The position numbers were made by a program, and so were the translations under genes. The notes beneath the pieces were generated by a model. It had not been told where the DNA came from and did not search any database. It was given only the letters and a program-made list of their open reading frames with translations. Positions 13,221 through 25,655 of a stretch of 64,000 nt of DNA are shown here, piece by piece. Positions within the stretch are counted from its first letter, which is position 1. The number at the start of each line of letters is the position of its first letter. Origin of the DNA: Brachycybe producta. Taxonomy: Eukaryota; Arthropoda; Diplopoda; Playtdesmida; Andrognathidae. The stretch covers positions 1 through 64,000 of the forward strand of contig JAUPFP010000219.1 in the NCBI GenBank assembly GCA_036925085.1. The letters run 5' to 3'.

Positions 13221-14176
13221 GTTTAAGTTTAAGTAAAGTTAAAGTTGAAGTTGAATTTTAATTTGAAGTTGAACTTGAAAGTGAAGTTGAAGTTGAAATT
13301 GACGTTGAAGTTGAAGTTAAGTTGAAGTTGAAATTGAATTTGAAATTGAAGTTGAAATTGAAGTTGAAATTGAAGTTGAAATTGAAGTTAAAATTAAAGT
13401 TGAAAATGAAGTTGAAATTGAAGTTGAATTTGAATTTGAAATTGAAGTTGAAATTGAAGTTGAAATTGGAGGTGAAATTGAAGTTGAAATTGAAGTTGAA
13501 ATTGAAGTTTAATTTGAAGGTGAACTTGAAAGTGAAGTTGAAGTTGAAATTGACGTTGAAGTTGAAGTTAAGTTGAAGTTGAAATTAAGTTTGAAATTGA
13601 AGTTGAAATTGAAGTTGAATTTGAAGGTGAACTTGAAAGTGAAGTTGAAGTTGAAATTGAAGTTGAAATTGAAGTTGAAATTGAAGTTAAAATTGAAGTT
13701 TGAGTTTAAGTAAAGTTAAAGTTGAAGTTGAATTTGAATTTGAAGTTGAACTTGAAAGTGAAGTTGAAGTTGAAATTGACGTTGAAGTTGAAGTTCAAAT
13801 TGAAGTTGAAATTGAAGTTGAAATTGAAGTTGAAATTGAAGTTGAAATTGAAGTTGAAATTGAAGTTGAATTTAAAGTGGAAATTGAAGTTAAAATTGAA
13901 GTTTAAGTTTAAGTAAAGTTAAAGTTGAAGTTGAAATTGAAGTTCAAATTGAAGTTGAAATTGAATTTGAAGTTAAGTTTGAATTTGAAATTGAAGTTGA
14001 AATTGAAGTTGAAATTGAAGTTGAAATTGATGTTAAAATTGAAGTTGAAATTGAAGTTGAAATTGAAGTTGAAATTGAAGTTGAAATTGAAATTTAAAAT
14101 TGAAGTTGAAATTGAAGTTAAAATTAAAGTTGAAATTGAAGTTGAAATTGAAGTTGAAATTGAAGTTAAAATTGAA
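13221..14176 (+). repeat. Module trio 477-203-276, copy 1
   Basis: Three modules of 477, 203 and 276 bp. The 477-bp module holds GACGTT and GTTAAGTTG twice, giving three -1 phase defects (480-3). The 203-bp module has GAATTTAAAGTGG near its end. The 276-bp module opens with GAAGTTCAAATT and closes with GAAATTTAAAATT. The punctuation element at 13698 has a private G (TGAG for TAAG). The trio recurs at 37802, 41990, 54368 and 61494. Confidence 0.88.
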
Positions 14177-14277
14177 GTTTAAGTTTAAGTAAAGTTAAAG
14201 TTGAAGTTGAATTTGAATTTGAAGTTGAACTTGAAAGTGAAGTTGAAGTTGAAATTGACGTTGAAGTTGAAGTTAAG

Positions 14278-15740
14278 TTGAAGTTGAAATTAAGTTTGAA
14301 ATTGAAGTTGAAATTGAAGTTGAATTTGAAGGTGAACTTGAAAGTGAAGTTGAAGTTGAAATTGAAGTTGAAATTGAAGTTGAAATTGAAGTTAAAATTG
14401 AAGTTTAAGTTTAAGTAAAGTTAAAGTTGAAGTTGAATTTGAATTTGAAGTTGAACTTGAAAGTGAAGTTGAAGTTGAAATTGACGTTGAAGTTGAAGTT
14501 CAAATTGAAGTTGAAATTGAAGTTGAAATTGAAGTTGAAATTGAAGTTGAAGTTGAAGTTGAAATTGAAGTTAAAATTAAAGTTGAAAATGAAGTTGAAA
14601 TTGAAGTTGAATTTGAATTTGAAATTGAAGTTGAAATTGAAGTTGAAATTGGAGGTGAAATTGAAGTTGAAATTGAAGTTGAAATTGAAGTTTAATTTGA
14701 AGGTGAACTTGAAAGTGAAGTTGAAGTTGAAATTGAAGTTGAATTTGAATTTGAAATTGAAGTTGAAATTGAAGTTGAAATTGAAGTTGAAATTGAAGTT
14801 GAAATTGAAGTTGAAATTGAAGTTGAAATTGAAGTTGAAATTGAAGTTGAAATTGAAGTTGAAATTGAAGTTAAAATTGAAGTTGAAAATGAAGTTGAAA
14901 TTGAAGTTAAAATTGAAGTTGAAAATGAAGTTGAAATTGAAGTTGAATTTGAATTTGAAATTGAAGTTGAAATTGAAGTTGAAATTGAAGTTTAATTTGA
15001 AGGTGAACTTGAAAGTGAAGTTGAAGTTGAAATTGAAGTTGAATTTGAATTTGAAATTGAAGTTGAAATTGAAGTTGAAATTGAAGTTGAAATTGAAGTT
15101 GAAATTGAAGTTGAAATTGAAGTTAAAATTGAAGTTGAAATTGAAGTTGAAAGTGAAGTTGAAATTGAAGTTGAAATTGATGTTAAAATTGAAGTTGAAA
15201 TTGAAGTTGAAATTGAAGTTGAAATTGAAGTTGAAATTGAAGTTGAAATTGAAGTTGAAATTGAAGTTGAAATTGAAGTTGAAATTGAAGTTAAAATTGA
15301 AGTTGAAAATGAAGTTGAAATTGAAGTTGAATTTGAATTTGAAATTGAAGTTGAAATTGAAGTTGAAATTGAAGTTGAAATTGGAGGTGAAATTGAAGTT
15401 GAAATTGAAGTTGAAATTGAAGTTGAATTTGAAGGTGAACTTGAAAGTGAAGTTGAAGTTGAAATTGAAGTTGAAATTGAAGTTGAAATTGATGTTAAAA
15501 TTGAAGTTGAAATTGAAGTTGAAATTGAAGTTGAAATTGAAAGTTAAAATTGAAGTTGAAATTGAAGTTGAATTTAAAGTGGAAATTGAAGTTAAAATTG
15601 AAGTTTAAGTTTAAGTAAAGTTAAAGTTGAAGTTGAAATTGAAGTTCAAATTGAAGTTGAAATTGAATTTGAAGTTAAGTTTGAATTTGAAATTGAAGTT
15701 GAAATTGAAGTTGAAATTGAAGTTGAAATTGATGTTAAAA
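14278..15740 (+). repeat. 1463-bp tandem duplication, copy 1
   Basis: Copy 1 starts inside the 226-bp module (14177-14402) and includes the 1200-bp module 14403-15602 and the first half of the next module. Every landmark recurs 1463 bp downstream: punctuation 14403 to 15866 and 15603 to 17066. The 1200-bp modules look identical by eye; each encodes the same 393-codon repetitive frame. Boundaries are set by the chimeric joint at 15741-15754. Confidence 0.9.
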
Positions 15741-15754
15741 TTGAAGTTGAAATT
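15741..15754 (+). other. Recombination joint inside a chimeric 263-bp module
   Basis: The module 15603-15865 begins as a 264-type (GTTCAAATT, then GATGTTAAAATT) and ends as a 226/238-type (AAGTTTGAAATT, GAATTTGAAGGTG, GAACTT). The switch lies in TTGAAGTTGAAATT, 14 bp common to both parents. The parental sites are near 14278 and 17204. The length of 263 (264-1) fits loss of the +1 defect of one parent. Confidence 0.85.
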
Positions 15755-17203
15755 AAGTTTGAAATTGAAGTTGAAATTGAAGTTGAATTTGAAGGTGAAC
15801 TTGAAAGTGAAGTTGAAGTTGAAATTGAAGTTGAAATTGAAGTTGAAATTGAAGTTAAAATTGAAGTTTAAGTTTAAGTAAAGTTAAAGTTGAAGTTGAA
15901 TTTGAATTTGAAGTTGAACTTGAAAGTGAAGTTGAAGTTGAAATTGACGTTGAAGTTGAAGTTCAAATTGAAGTTGAAATTGAAGTTGAAATTGAAGTTG
16001 AAATTGAAGTTGAAGTTGAAGTTGAAATTGAAGTTAAAATTAAAGTTGAAAATGAAGTTGAAATTGAAGTTGAATTTGAATTTGAAATTGAAGTTGAAAT
16101 TGAAGTTGAAATTGGAGGTGAAATTGAAGTTGAAATTGAAGTTGAAATTGAAGTTTAATTTGAAGGTGAACTTGAAAGTGAAGTTGAAGTTGAAATTGAA
16201 GTTGAATTTGAATTTGAAATTGAAGTTGAAATTGAAGTTGAAATTGAAGTTGAAATTGAAGTTGAAATTGAAGTTGAAATTGAAGTTGAAATTGAAGTTG
16301 AAATTGAAGTTGAAATTGAAGTTGAAATTGAAGTTAAAATTGAAGTTGAAAATGAAGTTGAAATTGAAGTTAAAATTGAAGTTGAAAATGAAGTTGAAAT
16401 TGAAGTTGAATTTGAATTTGAAATTGAAGTTGAAATTGAAGTTGAAATTGAAGTTTAATTTGAAGGTGAACTTGAAAGTGAAGTTGAAGTTGAAATTGAA
16501 GTTGAATTTGAATTTGAAATTGAAGTTGAAATTGAAGTTGAAATTGAAGTTGAAATTGAAGTTGAAATTGAAGTTGAAATTGAAGTTAAAATTGAAGTTG
16601 AAATTGAAGTTGAAAGTGAAGTTGAAATTGAAGTTGAAATTGATGTTAAAATTGAAGTTGAAATTGAAGTTGAAATTGAAGTTGAAATTGAAGTTGAAAT
16701 TGAAGTTGAAATTGAAGTTGAAATTGAAGTTGAAATTGAAGTTGAAATTGAAGTTAAAATTGAAGTTGAAAATGAAGTTGAAATTGAAGTTGAATTTGAA
16801 TTTGAAATTGAAGTTGAAATTGAAGTTGAAATTGAAGTTGAAATTGGAGGTGAAATTGAAGTTGAAATTGAAGTTGAAATTGAAGTTGAATTTGAAGGTG
16901 AACTTGAAAGTGAAGTTGAAGTTGAAATTGAAGTTGAAATTGAAGTTGAAATTGATGTTAAAATTGAAGTTGAAATTGAAGTTGAAATTGAAGTTGAAAT
17001 TGAAAGTTAAAATTGAAGTTGAAATTGAAGTTGAATTTAAAGTGGAAATTGAAGTTAAAATTGAAGTTTAAGTTTAAGTAAAGTTAAAGTTGAAGTTGAA
17101 ATTGAAGTTCAAATTGAAGTTGAAATTGAATTTGAAGTTAAGTTTGAATTTGAAATTGAAGTTGAAATTGAAGTTGAAATTGAAGTTGAAATTGATGTTA
17201 AAA
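15741..17203 (+). repeat. 1463-bp tandem duplication, copy 2
   Basis: Second copy of the 1463-bp unit. It ends inside the module 17066-17329, where the parental 264-bp module continues without the GAAATTAAGTTT joint seen at the left end. The arrangement (intact parental modules outside, one chimeric module between) is what an unequal crossover between a 226/238-type and a 264-type module would leave. Confidence 0.9.
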
Positions 17204-20200
17204 TTGAAGTTGAAATTGAAGTTGAAATTGAAGTTGAAATTGAAATTTAAAATTGAAGTTGAAATTGAAGTTAAAATTAAAGTTGAAATTGAAGTTGAAA
17301 TTGAAGTTGAAATTGAAGTTAAAATTGAAGTTTAAGTTTAAGTAAAGTTAAAGTTGAAGTTGAATTTGAATTTGAAGTTGAACTTGAAAGTGAAGTTGAA
17401 GTTGAAATTGACGTTGAAGTTGAAGTTAAGTTGAAGTTGAAATTAAGTTTGAAATTGAAGTTGAAGTTGAAATTAAAGTTAAAATTGAAGTTAAATTTGA
17501 AGTTGAAATTGAAGTTGAAATTGAAGTTGAAATTGAAGTTGAAACTGAAGTTGAATTTGAAGGTAAACTTGAAAGTGAAGTTGAAGTTGAAATTGAAGTT
17601 GAAATTGAAGTTGAAATTGAAGTTGAAATTGAAGTTAAAATTGAAGTTTAAGTTTAAGTAAAGTTAAAGTTGAAGTTGAATTTGAATTTGAAGTTGAACT
17701 TGAAAGTGAAGTTGAAGTTGAAATTGACGTTGAAGTTGAAGTTAAGTTGAAGTTGAAATTAAGTTTGAAATTGAAGTTGAAATTGAAGTTGAATTTGAAG
17801 GTGAACTTGAAAGTGAAGTTGAAGTTGAAATTGAAGTTGAAATTGAAGTTGAAATTGAAGTTGAAATTGAAGTTAAAATTGAAGTTTAAGTTTAAGTAAA
17901 GTTAAAGTTGAAGTTGAATTTGAATTTGAAGTTGAACTTGAAAGTGAAGTTGAAGTTGAAATTGACGTTGAAGTTGAAGTTCAAATTGAAGTTGAAATTG
18001 AAGTTGAAATTGAAGTTGAAATTGAAGTTGAAGTTGAAGTTGAAATTGAAGTTAAAATTAAAGTTGAAAATGAAGTTGAAATTGAAGTTGAATTTGAATT
18101 TGAAATTGAAGTTGAAATTGAAGTTGAAATTGGAGGTGAAATTGAAGTTGAAATTGAAGTTGAAATTGAAGTTTAATTTGAAGGTGAACTTGAAAGTGAA
18201 GTTGAAGTTGAAATTGAAGTTGAATTTGAATTTGAAATTGAAGTTGAAATTGAAGTTGAAATTGAAGTTGAAATTGAAGTTGAAATTGAAGTTGAAATTG
18301 AAGTTGAAATTGAAGTTGAAATTGAAGTTGAAATTGAAGTTGAAATTGAAGTTAAAATTGAAGTTGAAAATGAAGTTGAAATTGAAGTTAAAATTGAAGT
18401 TGAAAATGAAGTTGAAATTGAAGTTGAATTTGAATTTGAAATTGAAGTTGAAATTGAAGTTGAAATTGAAGTTTAATTTGAAGGTGAACTTGAAAGTGAA
18501 GTTGAAGTTGAAATTGAAGTTGAATTTGAATTTGAAATTGAAGTTGAAATTGAAGTTGAAATTGAAGTTGAAATTGAAGTTGAAATTGAAGTTGAAATTG
18601 AAGTTAAAATTGAAGTTGAAATTGAAGTTGAAAGTGAAGTTGAAATTGAAGTTGAAATTGATGTTAAAATTGAAGTTGAAATTGAAGTTGAAATTGAAGT
18701 TGAAATTGAAGTTGAAATTGAAGTTGAAATTGAAGTTGAAATTGAAGTTGAAATTGAAGTTGAAATTGAAGTTAAAATTGAAGTTGAAAATGAAGTTGAA
18801 ATTGAAGTTGAATTTGAATTTGAAATTGAAGTTGAAATTGAAGCTGAAATTGGAGGTGAAATTGAAGTTGAAATTGAAGTTGAAATTGAAGTTGAATTTG
18901 AAGGTGAACTTGAAAGTGAAGTTGAAGTTGAAATTGAAGTTGAAATTGAAGTTGAAATTGATGTTAAAATTGAAGTTGAAATTGAAGTTGAAATTGAAGT
19001 TGAAATTGAAAGTTAAAATTGAAGTTGAAATTGAAGTTGAATTTAAAGTGGAAATTGAAGTTAAAATTGAAGTTTAAGTTTAAGTAAAGTTAAAGTTGAA
19101 GTTGAAATTGAAGTTCAAATTGAAGTTGAAATTGAATTTGAAGTTAAGTTTGAATTTGAAATTGAAGTTGAAATTGAAGTTGAAATTGAAGTTGAAATTG
19201 ATGTTAAAATTGAAGTTGAAATTGAAGTTGAAATTGAAGTTGAAATTGAAGTTGAAATTGAAATTTAAAATTGAAGTTGAAATTGAAGTTAAAATTAAAG
19301 TTTAAATTGAAGTTGAAATTGAAGTTGAAATTGAAGTTACAATTGAAGTTTAAGTTTAAGTAAAGTTAAAGTTGAAGTTGAATTTGAATTTGAAGTTGAA
19401 CTTGAAAGTGAAGTTGAAGTTGAAATTGACGTTGAAGTTGAAGTTAAGTTGAAGTTGAAATTAAGTTTGAAATTGAAGTTGAAGTTGAAATTAAAGTTAA
19501 AATTGAAGTTAAATTTGAAGTTGAAATTGAAGTTGAAATTGAAGTTGAAATTGAAGTTGAAACTGAAGTTGAATTTGAAGGTAAACTTGAAAGTGAAGTT
19601 GAAGTTGAAATTGAAGTTGAAATTGAAGTTGAAATTGAAGTTGAAATTGAAGTTGAAATTGAAGTTGAAATTGAAGTTGAAATTGAAGTTGAAATTGAAG
19701 TTGAAATTAATGTTAAAATTGAAGTTGAAATTGAAGTTGAAATTGAAGTTGAAATTGAAGTTGAAATTGAAAGTTAAAATTGAAGTTAAAATTGAAGTTG
19801 AAATTGAAGTAGAAATTGAAGTTGAAATTGAAGTTGAAATTAAAACTGAAGTTGAAATTAAATTTGAAATTGAAGTTGAAATTGAAGTTAAAATTGAAGT
19901 TGAAATTTAAGTTGAAATTTAAGTTGAAATTGAAGTTAAAATTGAAGTTGAAATTGAATTTGAAATTGAAGTTGAAATTGAAGTTGAAATTGAAGTTGAA
20001 ATTGAAGTTGAAATTGGAGTTGAAATTGAAGTTGAAATTGAAGTTGAAATTGAAGTTGAAATTGAAGTTGAAATTGAAGTTGAAATTGAAGTTAAAATTG
20101 AAGTTGAAAATGAAGTTGAAATTGGAGGTGAAATTGAAGTTGAAATTGAAGTTGAAATTGAAGTTTAATTTGAAGGTGAACTTGAAAGTGAAGTTGAAGT

Positions 20201-21447
20201 TGAAATTGAAGTTCAATTTGAATTTGAAATTGAAGTTGAAATTGAAGTTGAAATTGAAGTTGAAATTGAAGTTGAAATTGAAGTTGAAATTGAAGTTGAA
20301 ATTGAAGTTGAAATTGAAGTTGAAATTGAAGTTGAAATTGAAGTTGAAATTGAAGTTGAAATTGAAGTTGAAATTGAAGTTGAAATTGAAGTTGAAATTG
20401 AAGTTGAAATTGAAGTTGAAATTGAAGTTAAAATTGAAGTTGAAAATGAAGTTGAAATTGAAGTTAAAATTGAAGTTGAAAATGAAGTTGAAATTGAAGT
20501 TGAATTTGAATTTGAAATTGAAGTTGAAATTGAAGTTGAAATTGAAGTTTAATTTGAAGGTGAACTTGAAAGTGAAGTTGAAGTTGAAATTGAAGTTGAA
20601 TTTGAATTTGAAATTGAAGTTGAAATTGAAGTTGAAATTGAAGTTGAAATTGAAGTTGAAATTGAAGTTGAAATTGAAGTTAAAATTGAAGTTGAAATTG
20701 AAGTTGAAAGTGAAGTTGAAATTGAAGTTGAAATTGATGTTAAAATTGAAGTTGAAATTGAAGTTGAAATTGAAGTTGAAATTGAAGTTGAAATTGAAGT
20801 TGAAATTGAAGTTGAAATTGAAGTTGAAATTGAAGTTGAAATTGAAGTTGAAATTGAAGTTAAAATTGAAGTTGAAAATGAAGTTGAAATTGAAGTTGAA
20901 TTTGAATTTGAAATTGAAGTTGAAATTGAAGTTGAAATTGGAGGTGAAATTGAAGTTGAAATTGAAGTTGAAATTGAAGTTGAATTTGAAGGTGAACTTG
21001 AAAGTGAAGTTGAAGTTAAAATTGAAGTTGAAATTGAAGTTGAAATTGATGTTAAAATTGAAGTTGAAATTGAAGTTGAAATTGAAGTTGAAATTGAAAG
21101 TTAAAATTGAAGTTGAAATTGAAGTTGAATTTAAAGTGGAAATTGAAGTTAAAATTGAAGTTTAAGTTTAAGTAAAGTTAAAGTTGAAGTTGAAATTGAA
21201 GTTCAAATTGAAGTTGAAATTGAATTTGAAGTTAAGTTTGAATTTGAAATTGAAGTTGAAATTGAAGTTGAAATTGAAGTTGAAATTGATGTTAAAATTG
21301 AAGTTGAAATTGAAGTTGAAATTGAAGTTGAAATTGAAGTTGAAATTGAAGTTGAAATTGAAATTTAAAATTGAAGTTGAAATTGAAGTTAAAATTAAAG
21401 TTGAAATTGAAGTTGAAATTGAAGTTGAAATTGAAGTTAAAATTGAA
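17066..21447 (+). repeat. Long-range duplicated block, copy 1 (264-316-238-1188-276-1812-288)
   Basis: Module lengths 264, 316, 238, 1188, 276, 1812 and 288 bp. The same series, with 1680 for 1812, occurs at 44145-48394. Diagnostic variants shared with that copy are GAAGGTAAACTTG (near 17561 and 19578) and GAAGCTGAAATTGG (near 18841). Private to this copy are GTTACAATT near 19337 and a TTTAAATTG near 19302. The 1812-bp module combines 316-type start material, GAAGTAGAAATT near 19808 and a distal part resembling the 1188-bp module. Confidence 0.88.
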
Positions 21448-23469
21448 GTTTAAGTTTAAGTAAAGTTAAAGTTGAAGTTGAATTTGAATTTGAAGTTGAA
21501 CTTGAAAGTGAAGTTGAAGTTGAAATTGACGTTGAAGTTGAAGTTAAGTTGAAGTTGAAATTAAGTTTGAAATTGAAGTTGAAGTTGAAATTAAAGTTAA
21601 AATTGAAGTTAAATTTGAAGTTGAAATTGAAGTTGAAATTGAAGTTGAAATTGAAGTTGAAACTGAAGTTGAATTTGAAGGTGAACTTGAAAGTGAAGTT
21701 GAAGTTAAAATTGAAGTTGAAATTGAAGTTGAAATTGAAGTTGAAATTGAAGTTGAAATTGAAGTTGAAATTGAAGTTGAAATTGAAGTTGAAATTAATG
21801 TTAAAATTGAAGTTGAAATTGAAGTTGAAATTGAAGTTGAAATTTAAGTTGAAATTTAAGTTGAAATTGAAGTTAAAATTGAAGTTGAAATTGAATTTGA
21901 AATTGAAGTTGAAATTGAAGTTGAAATTGAAATTAAAATTGAAGTCGAAATTGAAGTTGAAATTGAAGTTGAAATTGAAGATGAAATTGAAGTTGAAATT
22001 GAAGTTGAAATTGAAGTTAAAATTGAAGTTAAAATTGAAGTTGAAAATGAAGTTGAAATTGAAGTTGAAATTGAAGTTGAAATTGAATTTGAAATTGAAG
22101 TTGAAATTGAAGTTGAAATTGGAGTTGAAATTGAAGTTGAAATTGAAGTTGAAATTGGAGTTGAAATTGAAGTTGAAATTGAAGTTAAAATTGAAGTTGA
22201 AAATGAAGTTGAAATTGAAGTTGAATTTGAATTTGAAATTGAAGTTGAAATTGGAGGTGAAATTGAAGTTGAAATTGGAGGTGAAATTGAAGTTGAAATT
22301 GAAGTTGAAATTGAAGTTGAATTTGAAGGTGAACTTGAAAGTGAAGTTGAAGTTGAAATTGAAGTTGAAATTGAAGTTGAAATTAATGTTAAAATTGAAG
22401 TTGAAATTGAAGTTGAAATTGAAGTTGAAATTGAAGTTGAAATTGAAAGTTAAAATTGAAGTTAAAATTGAAGTTGAAATTGAAGTAGAAATTGAAGTTG
22501 AAATTGAAGTTGAAATTAAAACTGAAGTTGAAATTAAATTTGAAATTGAAGTTGAAATTGAAGTTAAAATTGAAGTTGAAATTTAAGTTGAAATTGAAGT
22601 TGAAATTGAAGTTGAAATTGAAGTTGAAATTAAAGTTGAAGATGAAATTGAAGTTGAAATTGAAGTTGAAACTGAAGTTGAAATTTAAGTTGAAATTGAA
22701 GTTGAAATTGAAGTTAAAATTGAAGTTGAAATTTAAGTTGAAATTTAAGTTGAAATTGAAGTTGAAATTGATGTTAAAATTGAAGTTGAAATTGAAGTTG
22801 AAATTGAAGTTGAAATTGAAGTTGAAATTGAAGTTGAAATTGAAGTTGAAATTGAAGTTGAAATTGAAGTTGAAATTGAAGTTGAAATTGAAATTAAAAT
22901 TGAAGTCGAAATTGAAGTTGAAATTGAAGTTGAAATTGAAGTTGAAATTGAAGTTGAAATTGAAGTTGAAATTGAAGTTAAAATTGAAGTTAAATTGAAG
23001 TTGAAAATGAAGTTGAAATTGAAGTTGAAATTGAAGTTGAAATTGAATTTGAAATTGAAGTTGAAATTGAAGTTGAAATTGGAGTTGAAATTGAAGTTGA
23101 AATTGAAGTTGAAATTGGAGTTGAAATTGAAGTTGAAATTGAAGTTAAAATTGAAGTTGAAAATGAAGTTGAAATTGAAGTTGAATTTGAATTTGAAATT
23201 GAAGTTGAAATTGGAGGTGAAATTGAAGTTGAAATTGGAGGTGAAATTGAAGTTGAAATTGAAGTTGAAATTGAAGTTGAATTTGAAGGTGAACTTGAAA
23301 GTGAAGTTGAAGTTGAAATTGAAGTTGAAATTGAATGTTGAAATTGATGTTAAAATTGAAGTTGAAATTGAAGTTGAAATTGAAGTTGAAATTGAAGTTG
23401 AAATTGAAAGTTAAAATTGAAGTTAAAATTGAAGTTGAAATTAAAGTTGAAATTGAAGTTAAAATTGAA
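21448..23469 (+). repeat. 2022-bp composite module
   Basis: Begins as a 316-type module (GACGTT, GTTAAGTTG, GAAACTG), then GATGAAATTG near 21960, a GGAGGT pair near 22254-22281, GAAGTAGAAATT near 22490, a second GATGAAATTG near 22639, GTCGAAATT near 22908 and a second GGAGGT pair near 23214-23240. The two halves share most variants in order, so the module looks like an internal duplication. Two private phase changes, GTTAAATTG near 22991 (-1) and GAATGTTG near 23333 (+1), cancel. The block 49214-51329 contains the same GATGAAATTG, GAAGTAGAAATT, GATGAAATTG series. Confidence 0.82.
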
Positions 23470-25655
23470 GTTTAAGTTTAAGTAAAGTTAAAGTTGAAGT
23501 TGAAATTGAAGTTCAAATTGAAGTTGAAATTGAATTTGAAGTTAAGTTTGAATTTGAAATTGAAGTTGAAATTGAAGTTGAAATTGAAGTTGAAATTGAA
23601 GTTGAAATTGATGTTAAAATTGAAGTTGAAATTGAAGTTGAAATTGAAATTTAAAATTGAAGTTGAAATTGAAGTTAAAATTAAAGTTGAAATTGAAGTT
23701 GAAATTGAAGTTGAAATTGAAGTTAAAATTGAAGTTTAAGTTTAAGTAAAGTTAAAGTTGAAGTTGAATTTGAATTTGAAGTTGAACTTGAAAGTGAAGT
23801 TGAAGTTGAAATTGACGTTGAAGTTGAAGTTAAGTTGAAGTTGAAATTAAGTTTGAAATTGAAGTTGAAGTTGAAGTTGAAACTGAAGTTGAATTTGAAG
23901 GTGAACTTGAAAGTGAAGTTGAAGTTGAAATTGAAGTTGAAATTGAAGTTGAAATTGAAGTTGAAATTGAAGTTGAAATTGAAGTTGAAATTGAAGTTGA
24001 AATTGAAGTTGAAATTGAAGTTGAAATTGAAGTTGAAATTGATGTTAAAATTGAAGTTGAAATTGAAGTTGAAATTGAAGTTGAAATTGAAAGTTAAAAT
24101 TGAAGTTAAAATTGAAGTTGAAATTGAAGTAGAAATTGAAGTTGAAATTGAAGTTGAAATTAAAACTGAAGTTGAAATTAAATTTGAAATTGAAGTTGAA
24201 ATTGAAGTTAAAATTGAAGGTGAAATTGAAGTTGAAATTTAAGTTGAAATTTAAGTTGAAATTGAAGTTAAAATTGAAGTTGAAATTGAATTTGAAAATT
24301 GAAGTTGAAATTGAAGTTGAAATTGAAGTTGAAATTGAAGTTGAAATTGGAGTTGAAATTGGAGTTGAAATTGAAGTTGAAATTGAAGTTGAAATTGAAG
24401 TTGAAATTGAAGTTGAAATTGAAGTTGAAATTGAAATTGAAATTGAAGTTGAAATTAAAGTTGAAGTTGAAATTGAAGTTGAAATTGAAGTTGAAACTGA
24501 AGTTGAAATTTAAGTTGAAATTGAAGTTGAAATTGAAGTTAAAATTGAAGTTGAAATTTAAGTTGAAATTTAAGTTGAAATTGAAGTTGAAATTGATGTT
24601 AAAATTGAAGTTGAAATTGAATTTGAAATTGAAGTTGAAATTGAAGTTGAAATTGGAGTTGAAATTGAAGTTGAAATTGAAGTTGAAATTGAAGTTGAAA
24701 TTGAAGTTGAAATTGAAGTTAAAATTGAAGTTGAAAATGAAGTTGAAATTGAAGTTGAATTTGAATTTGAAATTGAAGTTGAAATTGAAGTTGAAATTGG
24801 AGGTGAAATTGAAGTTGAAATTGAAGTTGAAATTGAAGTTGAATTTGAAGGTGAACTTGAAAGTGAAGTTGAAGTTGAAATTGAAGTTGAAATTGAAGTT
24901 GAAATTGATGTTAAAATTGAAGTTGAAATTTAAGTTGAAATTTAAGTTGAAATTGAAGTTGAAATTGATGTTAAAATTGAAGTTGAAATTGAAGTTGAAA
25001 TTGAAGTTGAAATTGAAGTTGAAATTGAAGTTGAAATTGAAGTTGAAATTGAAGTTGAAATTGAAGTTGAAATTGAAGTTGAAATTGAAGTTGAAATTGA
25101 AGTTGAAATTGAAGTTAAAATTGAAGTTGAAAATGAAGTTGAAATTGAAGTTGAAATTGAAGTTAAAATTGAAGTTAAAATTTGAAGTTGAAAATGAAGT
25201 TGAAATTGAAGTTGAAATTGAAGTTGAAATTGAATTTGAAATTGAAGTTGAAATTGAAGTTGAAATTGGAGTTGAAATTGAAGTTGAAATTGAAGTTGAA
25301 ATTGGAGTTGAAATTGAAGTTGAAATTGAAGTTAAAATTGAAGTTGAAAATGAAGTTGAAATTGAAGTTGAATTTGAATTTGAAATTGAAGTTGAAATTG
25401 GAGGTGAAATTGAAGTTGAAATTGGAGGTGAAATTGAAGTTGAAATTGAAGTTGAAATTGAAGTTGAATTTGAAGGTGAACTTGAAAGTGAAGTTGAAGT
25501 TGAAATTGAAGTTGAAATTGAAGTTGAAATTGATGTTAAAATTGAAGTTGAAATTGAAGTTGAAATTGAAGTTGAAATTGAAGTTGAAATTGAAAGTTAA
25601 AATTGAAGTTAAAATTGAAGTTGAAATTAAAGTTGAAATTGAAGTTAAAATTGAA
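23470..25655 (+). repeat. 2.19-kb higher-order unit, copy 1 (2186 bp)
   Basis: Modules of 264 and 1922 bp. Diagnostic features are a short 316-type start (GAAGTTGAAGTTGAAACTG near 23870), GAAGTAGAAATT near 24127, GAAGGTGAAATTG near 24217, GAAAATTG near 24295, repeated GAAATTTAAG blocks, and the GGAGGT pair near 25399-25426. There is one private +1 at AAAATTTGAAG near 25181. The five other phase defects in the 1922-bp module net +1, giving 1920+2. Confidence 0.88.

Noticed and set aside
11938-13236. 432-codon Leu-Lys open frame as a repeat-protein gene
   Set aside because: Composition follows directly from translating TTGAAGTTGAAA. The start is a TTG inside the repeat, the end is a punctuation element, equivalent modules have the frame interrupted at different points, and no promoter, signal or non-repeat domain is present.
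12901-13240. GGAGGT as ribosome binding sites ahead of open frames
   Set aside because: The hexamer is a one- or two-base variant of GAAGTT at fixed places in the modules, not placed before genuine starts. Nothing suggests a bacterial genome.
13221-14402. CRISPR-like array (regularly repeated element with spacers)
   Set aside because: The intervals range from 192 to over 2000 bp, are themselves repetitive and repeat between copies. No cas genes are present.
19713-20216. Minus-strand Phe-Asn open frame of 167 codons
   Set aside because: All three minus frames of the perfect unit are open, so length has no meaning. The start is a TTG made by a rare GTTCAA variant.
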